From positions 8,670 to 72,669 of the forward strand of contig JAZKAK010000019.1 of the NCBI GenBank assembly GCA_040389165.1: a DNA stretch of 64,000 nucleotides, in the 5' to 3' direction. The notes under the pieces are model-generated. The model ran no database searches. It worked only from the letters and a program-made list of their open reading frames with translations, and was not told where the DNA came from. A program made the translations under genes and the position numbers. Numbering within the stretch: position 1 is the first letter of the stretch; every line of letters starts with the position of its first letter. The stretch is from CAIOTO01 sp040389165. Its GTDB lineage: Bacteria > Pseudomonadota > Alphaproteobacteria > Paracaedibacterales > CAIOTO01. Below, piece after piece: positions 54,769 through 63,032 of the stretch.

Positions 54769-54844
54769 AAACCACATTTTCTTTACTTGACTCAGAAGGG
54801 ATTATAGTCGTATTTTTTTATTAATTCTATTAGAAAGTTTTTTT

Positions 54845-55450
54845 ATGATATACCTTTTAATTGCTTTTTCTTACGTACTGGGTTCAATTCCTTTTGGCTT
54901 ACTCTTTTCCAAATGGTCTGGCCTGGGTGATATTCGCTCCATCGGATCAGGCAATATTGGCGCCACGAACGTTCTACGCACCGGGAATAAAAAAATCGCC
55001 CTGGCAACATTAGTATGTGATGCCTTGAAAGGTGTCATTCCTGTTCTTATTTTACACCATTATTATGTAGCAGAATTAATAAGCAATTGGGTTCACGTAA
55101 GCGTTGCTCTTGCTGTCGTTCTTGGACACGTATTTCCCGTGTGGCTTCGTTTTAAAGGTGGAAAAGGTGTCGCAACTGCATTAGGTGTGTACTGTGTCTT
55201 AAACCCATGGCTTGGCTTGATTACACTGATTATTTGGCTTGTGATGGCAAAAATATTTCGCATTTCCTCACTGTCAGCATTAATTGCCTCTACGGCAGCA
55301 CCTCTCGTAGCATTTTGTTTAAGCGACGGGTCTATAACGACCTTGTTTTATACGACGTTATGTATAGCGATTTTAATTTTGTACACACATCGTGAAAATA
55401 TAAAAAGACTGCTCGCAGGCAATGAATTAAAAGTTGAATTGAACGTATAA
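54845..55450 (+). CDS. plsY: Acyl-phosphate:glycerol-3-phosphate acyltransferase PlsY
   Basis: PlsY makes lysophosphatidate in the first step of phospholipid synthesis, with acyl-phosphate from PlsX. The 201-residue membrane protein has the three conserved motifs: LGSIPFGLLFSKW with DIRSIGSGNIGATNVLRTG, then VLGHVFPVWLRFKGGKGVAT, then the last cytosolic loop before TLCIAILILYTHRENIKRLL with its N-x-x-R-L-x-x-G-x-E ending (GNELKV). Five to six helices are expected. It has its own promoter region, facing cmk. Confidence 0.96.
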   Translation: MIYLLIAFSYVLGSIPFGLLFSKWSGLGDIRSIGSGNIGATNVLRTGNKKIALATLVCDALKGVIPVLILHHYYVAELISNWVHVSVALAVVLGHVFPVWLRFKGGKGVATALGVYCVLNPWLGLITLIIWLVMAKIFRISSLSALIASTAAPLVAFCLSDGSITTLFYTTLCIAILILYTHRENIKRLLAGNELKVELNV

Positions 55451-55458
55451 AAAAACCT

Positions 55459-55485
55459 GTGCCCACCGAACGTTAGGATGGGCAC
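55459..55485 (-). terminator. Hairpin, probable minus-strand terminator
   Basis: GTGCCCA and TGGGCAC pair around a 13-base loop. On the minus strand the stem is followed by a run of six to seven T, so it fits a Rho-independent terminator for transcription coming from the beta-lactamase-fold gene. It lies nine bases after the plsY stop, but has no T-run in that direction. Confidence 0.55.
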
Positions 55486-55534
55486 TTATACCATTTTACG
55501 GATTAAATTGATCTATTCAAAAGAATTGTGTATT

Positions 55535-55616
55535 GCCCGTCCCCCGAACGTGATCCGTGGATCAACACGGGCATCTAGGTCACCGGGTCAATCTCGGTGA
55601 ATACACGGGTGAGGAT
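55535..55616. repeat. Palindromic region between plsY and the beta-lactamase-fold gene
   Basis: GCCCGT (55535-55540) pairs with ACGGGC (55567-55572). Inside lies the perfect dyad GATCCGTGGATC. A second small stem, CACCG with CGGTG, follows in the same stretch. GC-richness contrasts with the surroundings. It resembles an extragenic repeat, but no second copy is in the window. Confidence 0.4.
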
Positions 55617-55656
55617 ATATTTTAAAAATCAATTTATTCCGAGAAATAGTATTATT

Positions 55657-57267
55657 CTACTGAGTTCGCTCAAATATACCTTGATCTTTTCCTTCATCAA
55701 TCAATGACGAAATAGCACATACATTAAGTTTCTGACCATCACGTGCACCAAATTCAATATAACCAACATCCCCTTCACAATATGCTTCTGATAACAGATA
55801 CCCCGGAAACGTAAATTCATTGCCATTAAAGTGCTCAAGGGGTATTTTTTTACCGCGGAACATTAAATAAAGAATATTCGATTCTTCCACAAGACTAAGC
55901 TCACCATAAAGCTCATTCTTAAACGTTCCCGTATAATCCTGCAATATACGTGCGGTCTTGGGACGCTGCAAACGTTGCATTGATTTATATGTCTTATTTT
56001 GCTTCTTGATAGAATCAAAATTATCTTTCAAACGTTTACTCCAATCAATGTCCGATAATTCCAAATACAAGTCCATAAATTTATTATGAATTGCTTCAGG
56101 GACAAAACTAACGCGGAACGACCCATAATTAGACAACACAACAATACCTAATTGTTCTTCAGGCACAACAACCATTAGACTTCTTGTTCCGTAGAAACCA
56201 CCCATGTGACCACGTGTTGTAACAAATCTTTTTCCTTCTCCGTAACGCATGATAAAATGTCCCATGCTATACTCAACTTTCTCGTAACGATCGCCTGGAA
56301 ATTGTGAATCATCATACTGCATAGCGCAATTAATATTTGGAATTAATAATTCGTCGTATTGTTTCTCATCAATAAGAGTATTTCCTTTATAAACACCTTT
56401 ATTAAGCATAAAAATCATCCATTGCGAAAGATCAGAAATAGACATATTTGCGCCCGTGCTTCCTGGAAAACGATAGATCAATGGGGATAATTCCAGTAAA
56501 TTTGGACTGTTTCCTCGGTCATCATGCGGATGCGCAATATTAAGCTCAGTGCCGCGGTGAAACAACCGACTCAAAAGAGATTCTTCAGGCTTGATCGCAG
56601 AAATGCCTACGCTTGAATCAGTTAATTGCATTGGCGTGAAAAAATATTCTTTAAATAGCGTTTCTATTGTTTTTCCTGTTATTTTTTCTGCAATCATGCT
56701 TGCCATGCCAAAAAGCTGATTCTGATAGCCATATTTTGAATGAAAGGGGCGTTTTAAGGGTATTTTAGCCATACCTTGAATTATTTCATCTGCCGAGAAA
56801 TCTAGCTGCCATAAGGTATCACCCGAAAAAGATGGCAAGCCACTTCGATGAGACATAAGATCACGAATTGTGAATTTCTGCGTAACTTCTGCATTCCCGA
56901 TGAAAAAATTAGGCATATATTTTGTAACAGGATCATCCCACTTAACTTTTCCTTCTTGTACTAACTTTGCATACAAATGGACTAAAATATTTTTTGTGAG
57001 AGAAGCTATTTGAAAAACCGTGTGTTCATCTATTTTTTTATCTATACCAACTTCACGCACACCAAAGGTTTTTATGTAAACAACTTTACCGTCTTTTACG
57101 ATACCAACCGCTATACCAGGCGCCCCCCAGTCAGCTTGTACTTTTTCAATATACTTTTCGAATTCAGGTAAAATCTTGGTTAAATGATCTGATGCCAACG
57201 TGACATCGAACGAATAAATAACTAACGCAAGAAAAAAGAAAAATTTAGCAATCACAAAATACCTCAT
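55657..57267 (-). CDS. Exported serine hydrolase, beta-lactamase class C / PBP4* fold
   Basis: The 536-residue protein has a signal peptide (MRYFVIAKFFFFLALVIYSF) followed by the class C fold. It has the SxxK nucleophile in QIASLTKN (Ser89-Lys92), YxN in KYGYQNQLFGM, and the third motif as RGHMGGFYG. The last 130 residues form a beta-rich domain found on many esterase or peptidase members, not a beta-lactamase tail. It is therefore likely a periplasmic D-peptidase or esterase and not an antibiotic-resistance enzyme. It stands alone between palindromes and a divergent orphan gene. Confidence 0.88.
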   Translation of the reverse strand: MRYFVIAKFFFFLALVIYSFDVTLASDHLTKILPEFEKYIEKVQADWGAPGIAVGIVKDGKVVYIKTFGVREVGIDKKIDEHTVFQIASLTKNILVHLYAKLVQEGKVKWDDPVTKYMPNFFIGNAEVTQKFTIRDLMSHRSGLPSFSGDTLWQLDFSADEIIQGMAKIPLKRPFHSKYGYQNQLFGMASMIAEKITGKTIETLFKEYFFTPMQLTDSSVGISAIKPEESLLSRLFHRGTELNIAHPHDDRGNSPNLLELSPLIYRFPGSTGANMSISDLSQWMIFMLNKGVYKGNTLIDEKQYDELLIPNINCAMQYDDSQFPGDRYEKVEYSMGHFIMRYGEGKRFVTTRGHMGGFYGTRSLMVVVPEEQLGIVVLSNYGSFRVSFVPEAIHNKFMDLYLELSDIDWSKRLKDNFDSIKKQNKTYKSMQRLQRPKTARILQDYTGTFKNELYGELSLVEESNILYLMFRGKKIPLEHFNGNEFTFPGYLLSEAYCEGDVGYIEFGARDGQKLNVCAISSLIDEGKDQGIFERTQ

Positions 57268-57348
57268 ATTTACACATTATTAACAATATTGAATCATCAT
57301 TAATCTAGATAAGACATAGCTATGCCCACCCAATAAAAGGATGACCCA

Positions 57349-57849
57349 ATGTACGGTATAAAAGCAACCATGATTTTCAGTTTAACTGCATTAATTTTAA
57401 TGGCGAGTTTTATGGTTTACAATAATCATCACGAACGTTTTGTTCTATTGCCAATGACATCAGAAAAATCAATTTACGTATTTGACCGCAAACATAATAC
57501 GTTAAATTATTGCACACCAGATAATCAATGCAAATTAATCCCATTAAAGTTTGCTGAAGAAACAGAATCACATGGATCTATTTTACCTTCTATGTTCCTT
57601 CGTTTCATTGAAGGAAAACCACGCACAGCAGAAGAAATCGCTTCAAAATCAACTGTTACTGTCGCTGCCACGCATACACAAACATCAGCAAAACAAGCTG
57701 ATCATGCGAGCGAGCCAGCTACGGCGGCAAGTACACCGCCGGCAACGATAACAATTACTACGGCCGCACCGCCTGCCGAAGCCCCAGCACACCTACACGA
57801 AAATCAGGCGGCTCCAACGGCTGTACAGACTACGACACATGCGGGATAA
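57349..57849 (+). CDS. Membrane-anchored orphan protein with Ala/Thr/Pro-rich tail
   Basis: The 166-residue protein has an N-terminal hydrophobic segment (MIFSLTALILMASFMVY). A compact region of about 80 residues follows with two Cys close together (LNYCTPDNQCKLIP, a likely disulfide). The 70-residue tail is made of Ala, Thr and Pro. The Cys pair and anchor point to a periplasmic location. I do not recognise it. It is the first of several exported low-complexity proteins between here and 62.5 kb. The ATG at 57349 is the first available, with no strong Shine-Dalgarno. Confidence 0.55.
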   Translation: MYGIKATMIFSLTALILMASFMVYNNHHERFVLLPMTSEKSIYVFDRKHNTLNYCTPDNQCKLIPLKFAEETESHGSILPSMFLRFIEGKPRTAEEIASKSTVTVAATHTQTSAKQADHASEPATAASTPPATITITTAAPPAEAPAHLHENQAAPTAVQTTTHAG

Positions 57850-57866
57850 TCTCACTTTATAACGAA

Positions 57867-57909
57867 CACCCGCATATACCGTAATATAATATAGTTACGG
57901 TGTGCGTGG
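57867..57909. terminator. Hairpin at the convergent end of the helicase gene
   Basis: CCGTAA (57879-57884) pairs with TTACGG (57895-57900), and CGCA with TGCG extends the stem after a small internal loop. It covers the last codons of the DEAD-box gene and the gap to the orphan gene. There is no T-run, so function as a terminator is uncertain. Confidence 0.3.
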
Positions 57910-59220
57910 TTTTCTATTAAATCGACTACCTGCTCCAGCACCGCCTGGCCTTGCACCATTTTTACTATTTCTATCACTTCCACCTGTGTTTCCAAAACGA
58001 CTGCTAGGTGCGCCGCTGCGACCTCTTTTTGCATTCTGCATCGCTTCTCGTTTTGCATCTTCAGCAGCAGCCATACGATCTGCATCAGTGCCCACGATAG
58101 CACTAACCTCAGTTGGGAGTGATTTTCTTATAAGCTTTTCTATATCTCTCAGAAATGACTTCTCAGCAGTACTACAAAAAGAGATAGACATTCCTGTTGT
58201 ATTCGCACGCGCTGTGCGTCCAATACGATGAATATAACTTTCTGGCACATTCGGCAAATCAAAATTAATTACATGTGAAACATCATCAACGTCAATCCCA
58301 CGTGCAGCAATATCTGTTGCAACAAGTACTCGTACAGCACCAGTTTTGAAATCTTCCAATGCTTTTTGACGAGCATTTTGAGATTTATTTCCATGAATGG
58401 CTTCTGTTGGAATGTTTAATGCTAGAAGTTTTTGACAAATCTTATTTGCTCCGTGCTTTGTACGACTAAATACAAGTGCGCGCGTAATCGTTGGATCTTG
58501 CATTATCTGCCCTAACAAAGCATTTTTGTTTGGTTGCTCAACAAAAATAACTCGTTGATCAATTTTATCAGCAGTTGTCGCAACGGGAGTAACCTCGACT
58601 GTCACTGGGTTCGATAGTATCGAGCTGGCAAGATTCCCAATATCAGTAGGCATTGTCGCAGAAAATAAAAGTGTTTGGCGTTTGGCAGGGATCATCTTCA
58701 CAATTTTACGAAGATCATGAATAAAGCCCATATCAAACATTTGGTCTGCTTCGTCTAATACAAAGAAATCCAGATTTGACAAATTAATATGCTTGTCATT
58801 TGCTAAATCTAAAAAGCGTCCAGGCGTTGCCACCAATACATCAACGCCACGTGATAAATCAGTAATTTGACGACCACGTCCCACACCACCAAAAATAGCA
58901 AGACAGGTCAAAGGTAAGAATCTGCCGTAGCTTTTAAAACTATCAGCAATTTGAGCCGCTAATTCACGTGTTGGCGCAAGCACAAGCGCACGAATTTCGT
59001 TCGGTTTGCGTTTCTTTGGCAAATTTGTCATGTGCTGCAAAATTGGCAATGAAAAGGCAGCTGTTTTTCCAGTGCCTGTCTGAGCAAAGCCTAATAAATC
59101 GCGTCCTTGCAATAAATGCGGGATGGCTTGTTGCTGAATAGGAGTTGGCTGTGTATAGCCTTCGGCATCGAGAGCACGTGTAAGAGGCTCTAGCAAAGAG
59201 AGTTCTTTAAAAGTTGTCAT
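57895..59220 (-). CDS. rhlE: DEAD-box RNA helicase (RhlE-like)
   Basis: The 441-residue ATP-dependent RNA helicase has the full motif set: Q motif GYTQPTPIQQQAIP, Walker A AQTGTGKTAA, PTRELAAQI, VLDEADQMFDMGF, SATMP, VLVATDIAARGIDVDDVSHV and HRIGRTARA. The C-terminus is a short Gly/Arg/Ser/Asn-rich tail for RNA contact. It belongs to the RhlE group, which assists ribosome assembly and mRNA turnover at low temperature. Length is ordinary. It is monocistronic with an AT-rich leader of about 500 bases shared with the coiled-coil gene on the other side. Confidence 0.93.
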   Translation of the reverse strand: MTTFKELSLLEPLTRALDAEGYTQPTPIQQQAIPHLLQGRDLLGFAQTGTGKTAAFSLPILQHMTNLPKKRKPNEIRALVLAPTRELAAQIADSFKSYGRFLPLTCLAIFGGVGRGRQITDLSRGVDVLVATPGRFLDLANDKHINLSNLDFFVLDEADQMFDMGFIHDLRKIVKMIPAKRQTLLFSATMPTDIGNLASSILSNPVTVEVTPVATTADKIDQRVIFVEQPNKNALLGQIMQDPTITRALVFSRTKHGANKICQKLLALNIPTEAIHGNKSQNARQKALEDFKTGAVRVLVATDIAARGIDVDDVSHVINFDLPNVPESYIHRIGRTARANTTGMSISFCSTAEKSFLRDIEKLIRKSLPTEVSAIVGTDADRMAAAEDAKREAMQNAKRGRSGAPSSRFGNTGGSDRNSKNGARPGGAGAGSRFNRKPRTP

Positions 59221-59750
59221 GATTGTTCCAGTATTTGAGTGTTTGTTATACTAACGATTAGCACTACTGCGAACGTAAAAAGACCCATTTAGAATGGTAT
59301 TTTTTTCTTTTTAAAAATACTAAGATAATATTTAAAACTGAGATACGTTATTATTTTTTCTAAAATAATAAGCATATAATCTCGTTGTTCACAGATTGTT
59401 CTATTTTGAAATCTATTTATACATTATTTTTACGCAACATACTATTATTTTTTACACGAACACGTTAGAAAGATTCTCATCTGAAGCAAGAGAAAAACTC
59501 TCATTTGCCAATAAGTAATACCGTTTTCAAAAAGTTTTGAGTAGTAAGACATCAAAATTCGAGGTGCGCAGTGTACACTTGTACATGAGCAACAGAGATA
59601 TTGCAGAGGACTGCACTAATTGAAAGTTAGTAAAAATGGTATAAGGATAATTTATGGCATCGAACACGCTAATAAGAGGTATAATTAACGATTTTTTAAT
59701 AATTTTTGATATATACTGAATTTAGAGAAAATTATTTATGGATTTATAAA
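59221..59750. other. Long AT-rich intergenic region
   Basis: About 530 bases between rhlE (minus) and the first coiled-coil gene (plus). No known RNA or repeat copy was seen. One frame on the plus strand (about 59430-59632) reads two short open pieces split by a stop (… LERFSSEAREKLSFANK, then … EVRSVHLYMSNRDIAEDCTN). It may be the decayed end of a gene, but I recognise nothing. A 21-codon ORF with a good Shine-Dalgarno lies at 59654-59719. Confidence 0.4.
59654..59719 (+). CDS. Possible 21-residue micro-ORF upstream of the coiled-coil gene
   Basis: The ORF encodes MASNTLIRGIINDFLIIFDI plus a final Tyr and has AAGGA seven bases before its ATG. The gene that follows (ATG 59751) has no visible Shine-Dalgarno of its own, so this short ORF may deliver ribosomes to it or act as a leader. 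It has no Trp/His-type codon cluster. A chance frame is equally possible. Confidence 0.25.
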   Translation: MASNTLIRGIINDFLIIFDIY

Positions 59751-60299
59751 ATGAATAAAGTAGCTATGTATCTTCTAACAACAAGTATTCTTACATGCTC
59801 AACAGCCTATAATTTGAACGCAACTGATGACGCAATTTCTTCTACGGAAAACTCTGATGTCGCCCCCTCACAAGCCAAACAAGATCTTGATACTGCAGTG
59901 GCTGCGGAAAAAGCAGCAGCAGAACAACTTAAAGTAGCAACTGAGCAACATAAGGCCGCTGTTAAGGACGAACAAGACAAACAAAAAGCCTTCGATAATG
60001 AGAAAGTAAACCTAATAAAAGCAGATATTAGTGAACAAGACGATATAATAGCTGAACAGAAAAGATCTGTCAAAACTGAAGAGGCTACATTAAAAACTGA
60101 TGAAGCAGATGCGGCAAAAGTAATAGCTAACTCAAAAGCAGTAATTGCCCACTTAAAAATAAGATTAGTGGAATTAGAAAAAATCAGGAAGCAAGCGGCA
60201 CAGACTGCACCTGTTGCGCATACAACGGCACCTGTTGCACATACAACAGCACCTGTCACACCCAAGCCCACAACACGCACGAAAGCGCCGGCGGCTTAA
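59751..60299 (+). CDS. Exported coiled-coil protein with heptad-like Ala/Lys/Glu core
   Basis: The 182-residue protein has a signal peptide (MNKVAMYLLTTSILTCSTA), then an Ala/Lys/Glu/Asp-rich helical region (about 40-150) that should form one long coiled coil. A short disordered tail contains the perfect repeat APVAHTT twice and a basic end (TPKPTTRTKAPAA). It has no recognised domain. The next gene has the same plan (signal or anchor, long coiled coil, Pro/Ala-rich stretch), so the two may be diverged relatives. Location outside the inner membrane is inferred. Confidence 0.6.
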   Translation: MNKVAMYLLTTSILTCSTAYNLNATDDAISSTENSDVAPSQAKQDLDTAVAAEKAAAEQLKVATEQHKAAVKDEQDKQKAFDNEKVNLIKADISEQDDIIAEQKRSVKTEEATLKTDEADAAKVIANSKAVIAHLKIRLVELEKIRKQAAQTAPVAHTTAPVAHTTAPVTPKPTTRTKAPAA

Positions 60300-60332
60300 T
60301 CTTATTAAAATCCTTTAATACCATTACAGCGC

Positions 60333-60359
60333 CAAGAAAGCACACTACGAGCTTTCTTG
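60333..60359. terminator. Hairpin after the first coiled-coil gene
   Basis: CAAGAAAGC pairs perfectly with GCTTTCTTG (nine base pairs) across a nine-base loop, 34 bases past the stop codon. The T-run that would make it a standard terminator is missing; only ACCTTTC follows. Confidence 0.4.
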
Positions 60360-60449
60360 ACCTTTCAACGTCGAATCCCTAATTCTAAAAAATCTATTAA
60401 TATCAATGATTGAACCTTTACATGCAAAAAGAATAATTTGGATATTTAT

Positions 60450-61337
60450 ATGAAAAAATTACGCACGTCCCCTTTTTCTATTACTTTTCAAAAAAATGAC
60501 GTCATCGCGAAAACGCAGTGCCTATGTAGCGATCCAGAATCTTTAAGCTTGATATGTTTCGTTAATAAAGAAAACGAGCACAGAGAATTTTTTGGAATTG
60601 GATGGTATCTTTTTACGCTCGTTCTTTTTATGTTAAACGTCGGAACAGAAATCAGTGCAACAGAAATCAGTGCACGTGACGATTTTCCAACAAAAGTACA
60701 ACAAGAATTGGACGCTACAATTAATATTGAAAATGAGTTAGATGAAGAAATCAAATTATTACAACAACAAAAATTAGATGAAGAAAAGAAAGAAGAAGAA
60801 AATTTAAAGGCAGCAATAAAAGAGCAAGAAGATCTTATTCTAAAAGAGAAAGCATATATAAAAGCTGAAAAAGATGCAGCCAGAGCTAATCAAGTAGAGA
60901 CAAATGCAGTAATTCTTGCAGCAAAAAATAAAATTGCAAGAGATAAAAAAATAATAACAGAATTGACAAAAAAAAAAGAGGCAATTCAAGCGCCTCAGCG
61001 CATACAGACGAAACAAGGCAATAGCACACTAGCCGCCGCATCTCAGGCAACAACTACGAATGCCTCTCCATTACCCCCCGCACCTCCGCCCGTTCCAACA
61101 CCCGCTCCTGGAGAAAAAGCGGCAGCAAGCGGAGGGCTTGGTGGTTTAGGTAACTTTCTTGCTGGCTTTGAGAAAACAGTTGAAGGCCTGGAAAAAACAG
61201 TTGGAGGTGTTGTTGACCAAGCATCCAACGTAACGGACACAGTTACCAATACTGTTGAAAAAGCTGCTGATGCGAGCGAGAATATCAAAAATAAAGTTAA
61301 TGATGCCACAGACAATGCAGCGAGAGCAACAAGCTGA
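60450..61337 (+). CDS. Coiled-coil membrane/exported protein with proline-rich hinge
   Basis: The 295-residue protein from ATG 60450 (a TTG at 60438 is worse) starts MKKLRTSPFSITFQKN. It then has an insert (residues about 17-33) that reads like a palindromic repeat, and a hydrophobic segment (IGWYLFTLVLFMLNVGTEIS). A Lys/Glu coiled coil (about 90-185), a Pro-rich linker (SPLPPAPPPVPTPAPG) and a helical C-terminus with repeated EKTV, DTVTNTV and KNKVND segments follow. The signal-like helix sits unusually far from the start, so an internal start (ATG 60630 or TTG 60549) is possible. No domain is recognised. Confidence 0.55.
   Translation: MKKLRTSPFSITFQKNDVIAKTQCLCSDPESLSLICFVNKENEHREFFGIGWYLFTLVLFMLNVGTEISATEISARDDFPTKVQQELDATINIENELDEEIKLLQQQKLDEEKKEEENLKAAIKEQEDLILKEKAYIKAEKDAARANQVETNAVILAAKNKIARDKKIITELTKKKEAIQAPQRIQTKQGNSTLAAASQATTTNASPLPPAPPPVPTPAPGEKAAASGGLGGLGNFLAGFEKTVEGLEKTVGGVVDQASNVTDTVTNTVEKAADASENIKNKVNDATDNAARATS
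60498..60548 (+). repeat. R3-like palindromic repeat arm inside a coding frame
   Basis: The segment GACGTCATCGCGAAAACGCA followed by GCGATCCAGAATCTTTAAGC lines up without gaps over most of its length with the R3 arm at 9599-9648 (GTCAT-GCGA-GC-ATCCAG skeleton). It is read in frame as DVIAKTQCLCSDPESLSL, like the palindromic elements found inside rickettsial genes. Matching is partial (ends well conserved, middle not). Confidence 0.45.
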
Positions 61338-61487
61338 AAAAAACAGCACCAAGACTGACGTACTTGAAAACACTTTAAAAACACAACGTATCATCCGATA
61401 TTTTCGAATAAAACAATTAAAATTGTTTGTAAAGCATGTAAACCTTCGGCTATTATTATCATAAGAGTTTTAGCCCCCTAAGAACAC

Positions 61488-62498
61488 GTGCATCAAACAA
61501 AATCGCGCTTAAATATGTATGAACAACCGTCTTTTTTGCATCAAAAACAAAAAATTGATACGTTTTGGGATGACGAAGATGTGCGCCCTTTTCGACTATC
61601 ACTACCTGACCATTTCAATCGGCCTAACCCACAGAAACAAAAAAACGAAATAAAATACAATAAGTCACCGAGAGCGCCGAGCGAATATATTAGACCTAAT
61701 TCCGCACATAGATCTCATCAAAAACAACGTATTCGCCATCCTTTTACAAGCCGACAAGGTGAATCCTATATTTATGACCACCCGTATTCTACGCTATGCG
61801 GCTATTTTGCACAAAAAGTTCACACCAATTGGATAGAAAAGGAGCTGAATTTTTCCATGAGCAAGCTCTCATTCCTTGTATTAATTGTCGGACTGTTTTT
61901 TTTAAGTTCACTCTTATTTATCACAGGATTTTTGGTAGCCGTTAACATTTATGATATTGGATCTCCCAAGCATTCCCAAATGCCACTGATAAATCTACCT
62001 ACATTTGAAAACGCTCATCTACCAACAGTGCCTACAATCGCAATGCCAAATGCAGCCTCCGTTGCGCAGCAAGGCGCAATGCCACCAGCAACGCCAAATC
62101 AAAACATCATGAAATCTGGGGTTCAAGGGACATACATGGCCGATATGCCCATCGTAGATACAGCACATAGACCATCCGTTTATGCTCAATTACCAACACA
62201 AACATTACAACCTGTTCCCCAACCAATGCCTCAAATCGGTATGCATTATATACCCTCACAACAGGCACCAGTTGTTCAACATGCACCCTCGCAAGGGTAC
62301 TCTCAACAACAACCCCACCCAACACAGCAAGCACCTGTTCAAGCACCTGTTCAAATACAACAACCACAAAACTACCCACAACCGGCAAATCAGCCTTATA
62401 TGCAAGCACAGCAGCAATATTATCCTCAACAACAAAATCCTGCTCCTTACCCAGGACCTTACTACCAACCACAATATCAACCAGGAACGCATCAATGA
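61488..62498 (+). CDS. Single-pass membrane protein with Gln/Pro-rich periplasmic tail
   Basis: The 336-residue protein (GTG start at 61488; ATG at 61515 is the alternative) has a charged, His/Arg/Gln-rich cytoplasmic part of about 125 residues. One strong membrane helix (SFLVLIVGLFFLSSLLFITG) follows, then an extracytoplasmic tail of about 180 residues made of Gln, Pro, Tyr and Ala, with segments such as QQAPVQAPVQIQQPQ. No known domain is seen. Topology recalls envelope-spanning linkers or adhesin-like tails. It overlaps the guanine deaminase gene by four bases. Confidence 0.6.
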   Translation: MHQTKSRLNMYEQPSFLHQKQKIDTFWDDEDVRPFRLSLPDHFNRPNPQKQKNEIKYNKSPRAPSEYIRPNSAHRSHQKQRIRHPFTSRQGESYIYDHPYSTLCGYFAQKVHTNWIEKELNFSMSKLSFLVLIVGLFFLSSLLFITGFLVAVNIYDIGSPKHSQMPLINLPTFENAHLPTVPTIAMPNAASVAQQGAMPPATPNQNIMKSGVQGTYMADMPIVDTAHRPSVYAQLPTQTLQPVPQPMPQIGMHYIPSQQAPVVQHAPSQGYSQQQPHPTQQAPVQAPVQIQQPQNYPQPANQPYMQAQQQYYPQQQNPAPYPGPYYQPQYQPGTHQ

Positions 62499-62968
62499 AA
62501 CATATAGAAAGCGCCATGCGACGAGCAATTCATTTATCACATGAAAAAATGAAAGGAGGCAGTGGCGGTCCATTTGGTGCAGTAGTCATAAAAGATAACG
62601 TTGTGATAGCAGAGGGCTGGAATCAAGTAACATCGAGTAATGACCCAACAGCACATGCGGAAGTTGTTGCAATTCGTACAGCGTGTAAAGAACTAAACAC
62701 CTTTGATCTTAATGGCTGCATCCTTGTCACAAGCTGTGAACCTTGTCCTATGTGCTTGGCGGCTAGCTATTGGGCCCGTGTAGATAAGATTTACTATGCA
62801 AATTCACGCTTTGATGCGGCCGATATTGGATTTGATGATTCGTTTTTCTATGATGAACTATCAAAAGAAATAGACCAAAGGCTGGTGCCAATGATTTCGC
62901 TCCTTCGCGATGAGGGATTAGTTGCATTTAAAGCATGGATTGAAAAATCTGATCGTATTTCGTACTAG
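62495..62968 (+). CDS. guaD: Nucleoside/guanine deaminase (GuaD-like)
   Basis: The 157-residue cytidine-deaminase-fold protein has SGGPFGAVVIKDNVVIAEG, the zinc/proton motif PTAHAE (His54, Glu56) and TSCEPCPMC (Cys84, Cys87), with ASYWARVDKIYY after it. The combination with a tail ending in an aromatic residue, and the length, match the Bacillus GuaD type of guanine deaminase, which converts guanine to xanthine. TadA (tRNA adenosine deaminase) is the main alternative, but it lacks the SGGPFGA form and this tail. It overlaps the preceding gene through ATGA, an odd partner. Confidence 0.85.
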   Translation: MKHIESAMRRAIHLSHEKMKGGSGGPFGAVVIKDNVVIAEGWNQVTSSNDPTAHAEVVAIRTACKELNTFDLNGCILVTSCEPCPMCLAASYWARVDKIYYANSRFDAADIGFDDSFFYDELSKEIDQRLVPMISLLRDEGLVAFKAWIEKSDRISY

Positions 62969-62974
62969 AACATA

Positions 62975-62995
62975 AAAAAATAGAAGGCCCTAAAG
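62975..62995 (-). terminator. Weak terminator candidate after the CADD-like gene
   Basis: On the minus strand AGGC pairs with GCCT around a six-base loop and is followed by TTCTATTTTTTTA. It lies about 40 bases past the CADD-like stop codon. The stem is only four to five pairs, so support is weak. Confidence 0.3.
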
Positions 62996-63032
62996 CCTCC
63001 CATTAAGCATATAAATATCGTTCAATTCTCAA

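Noticed and set aside
55657..57267. Beta-lactamase-fold gene as an antibiotic-resistance determinant
   Set aside because: The long C-terminal domain and the RGHMGGF third motif fit esterase/D-peptidase relatives, not AmpC enzymes, and no ampR is nearby.
60205..60256. Short direct repeats that could suggest a CRISPR or VNTR
   Set aside because: They are two in-frame copies of APVAHTT within a coding tail, with no spacers and no array.
59807..60280. 157-codon open frame antisense to the first coiled-coil gene
   Set aside because: Its Ala/Ser/Cys/Val composition is what the reverse of an Ala/Lys/Glu coiled coil gives. The sense strand has a signal peptide and better structure.
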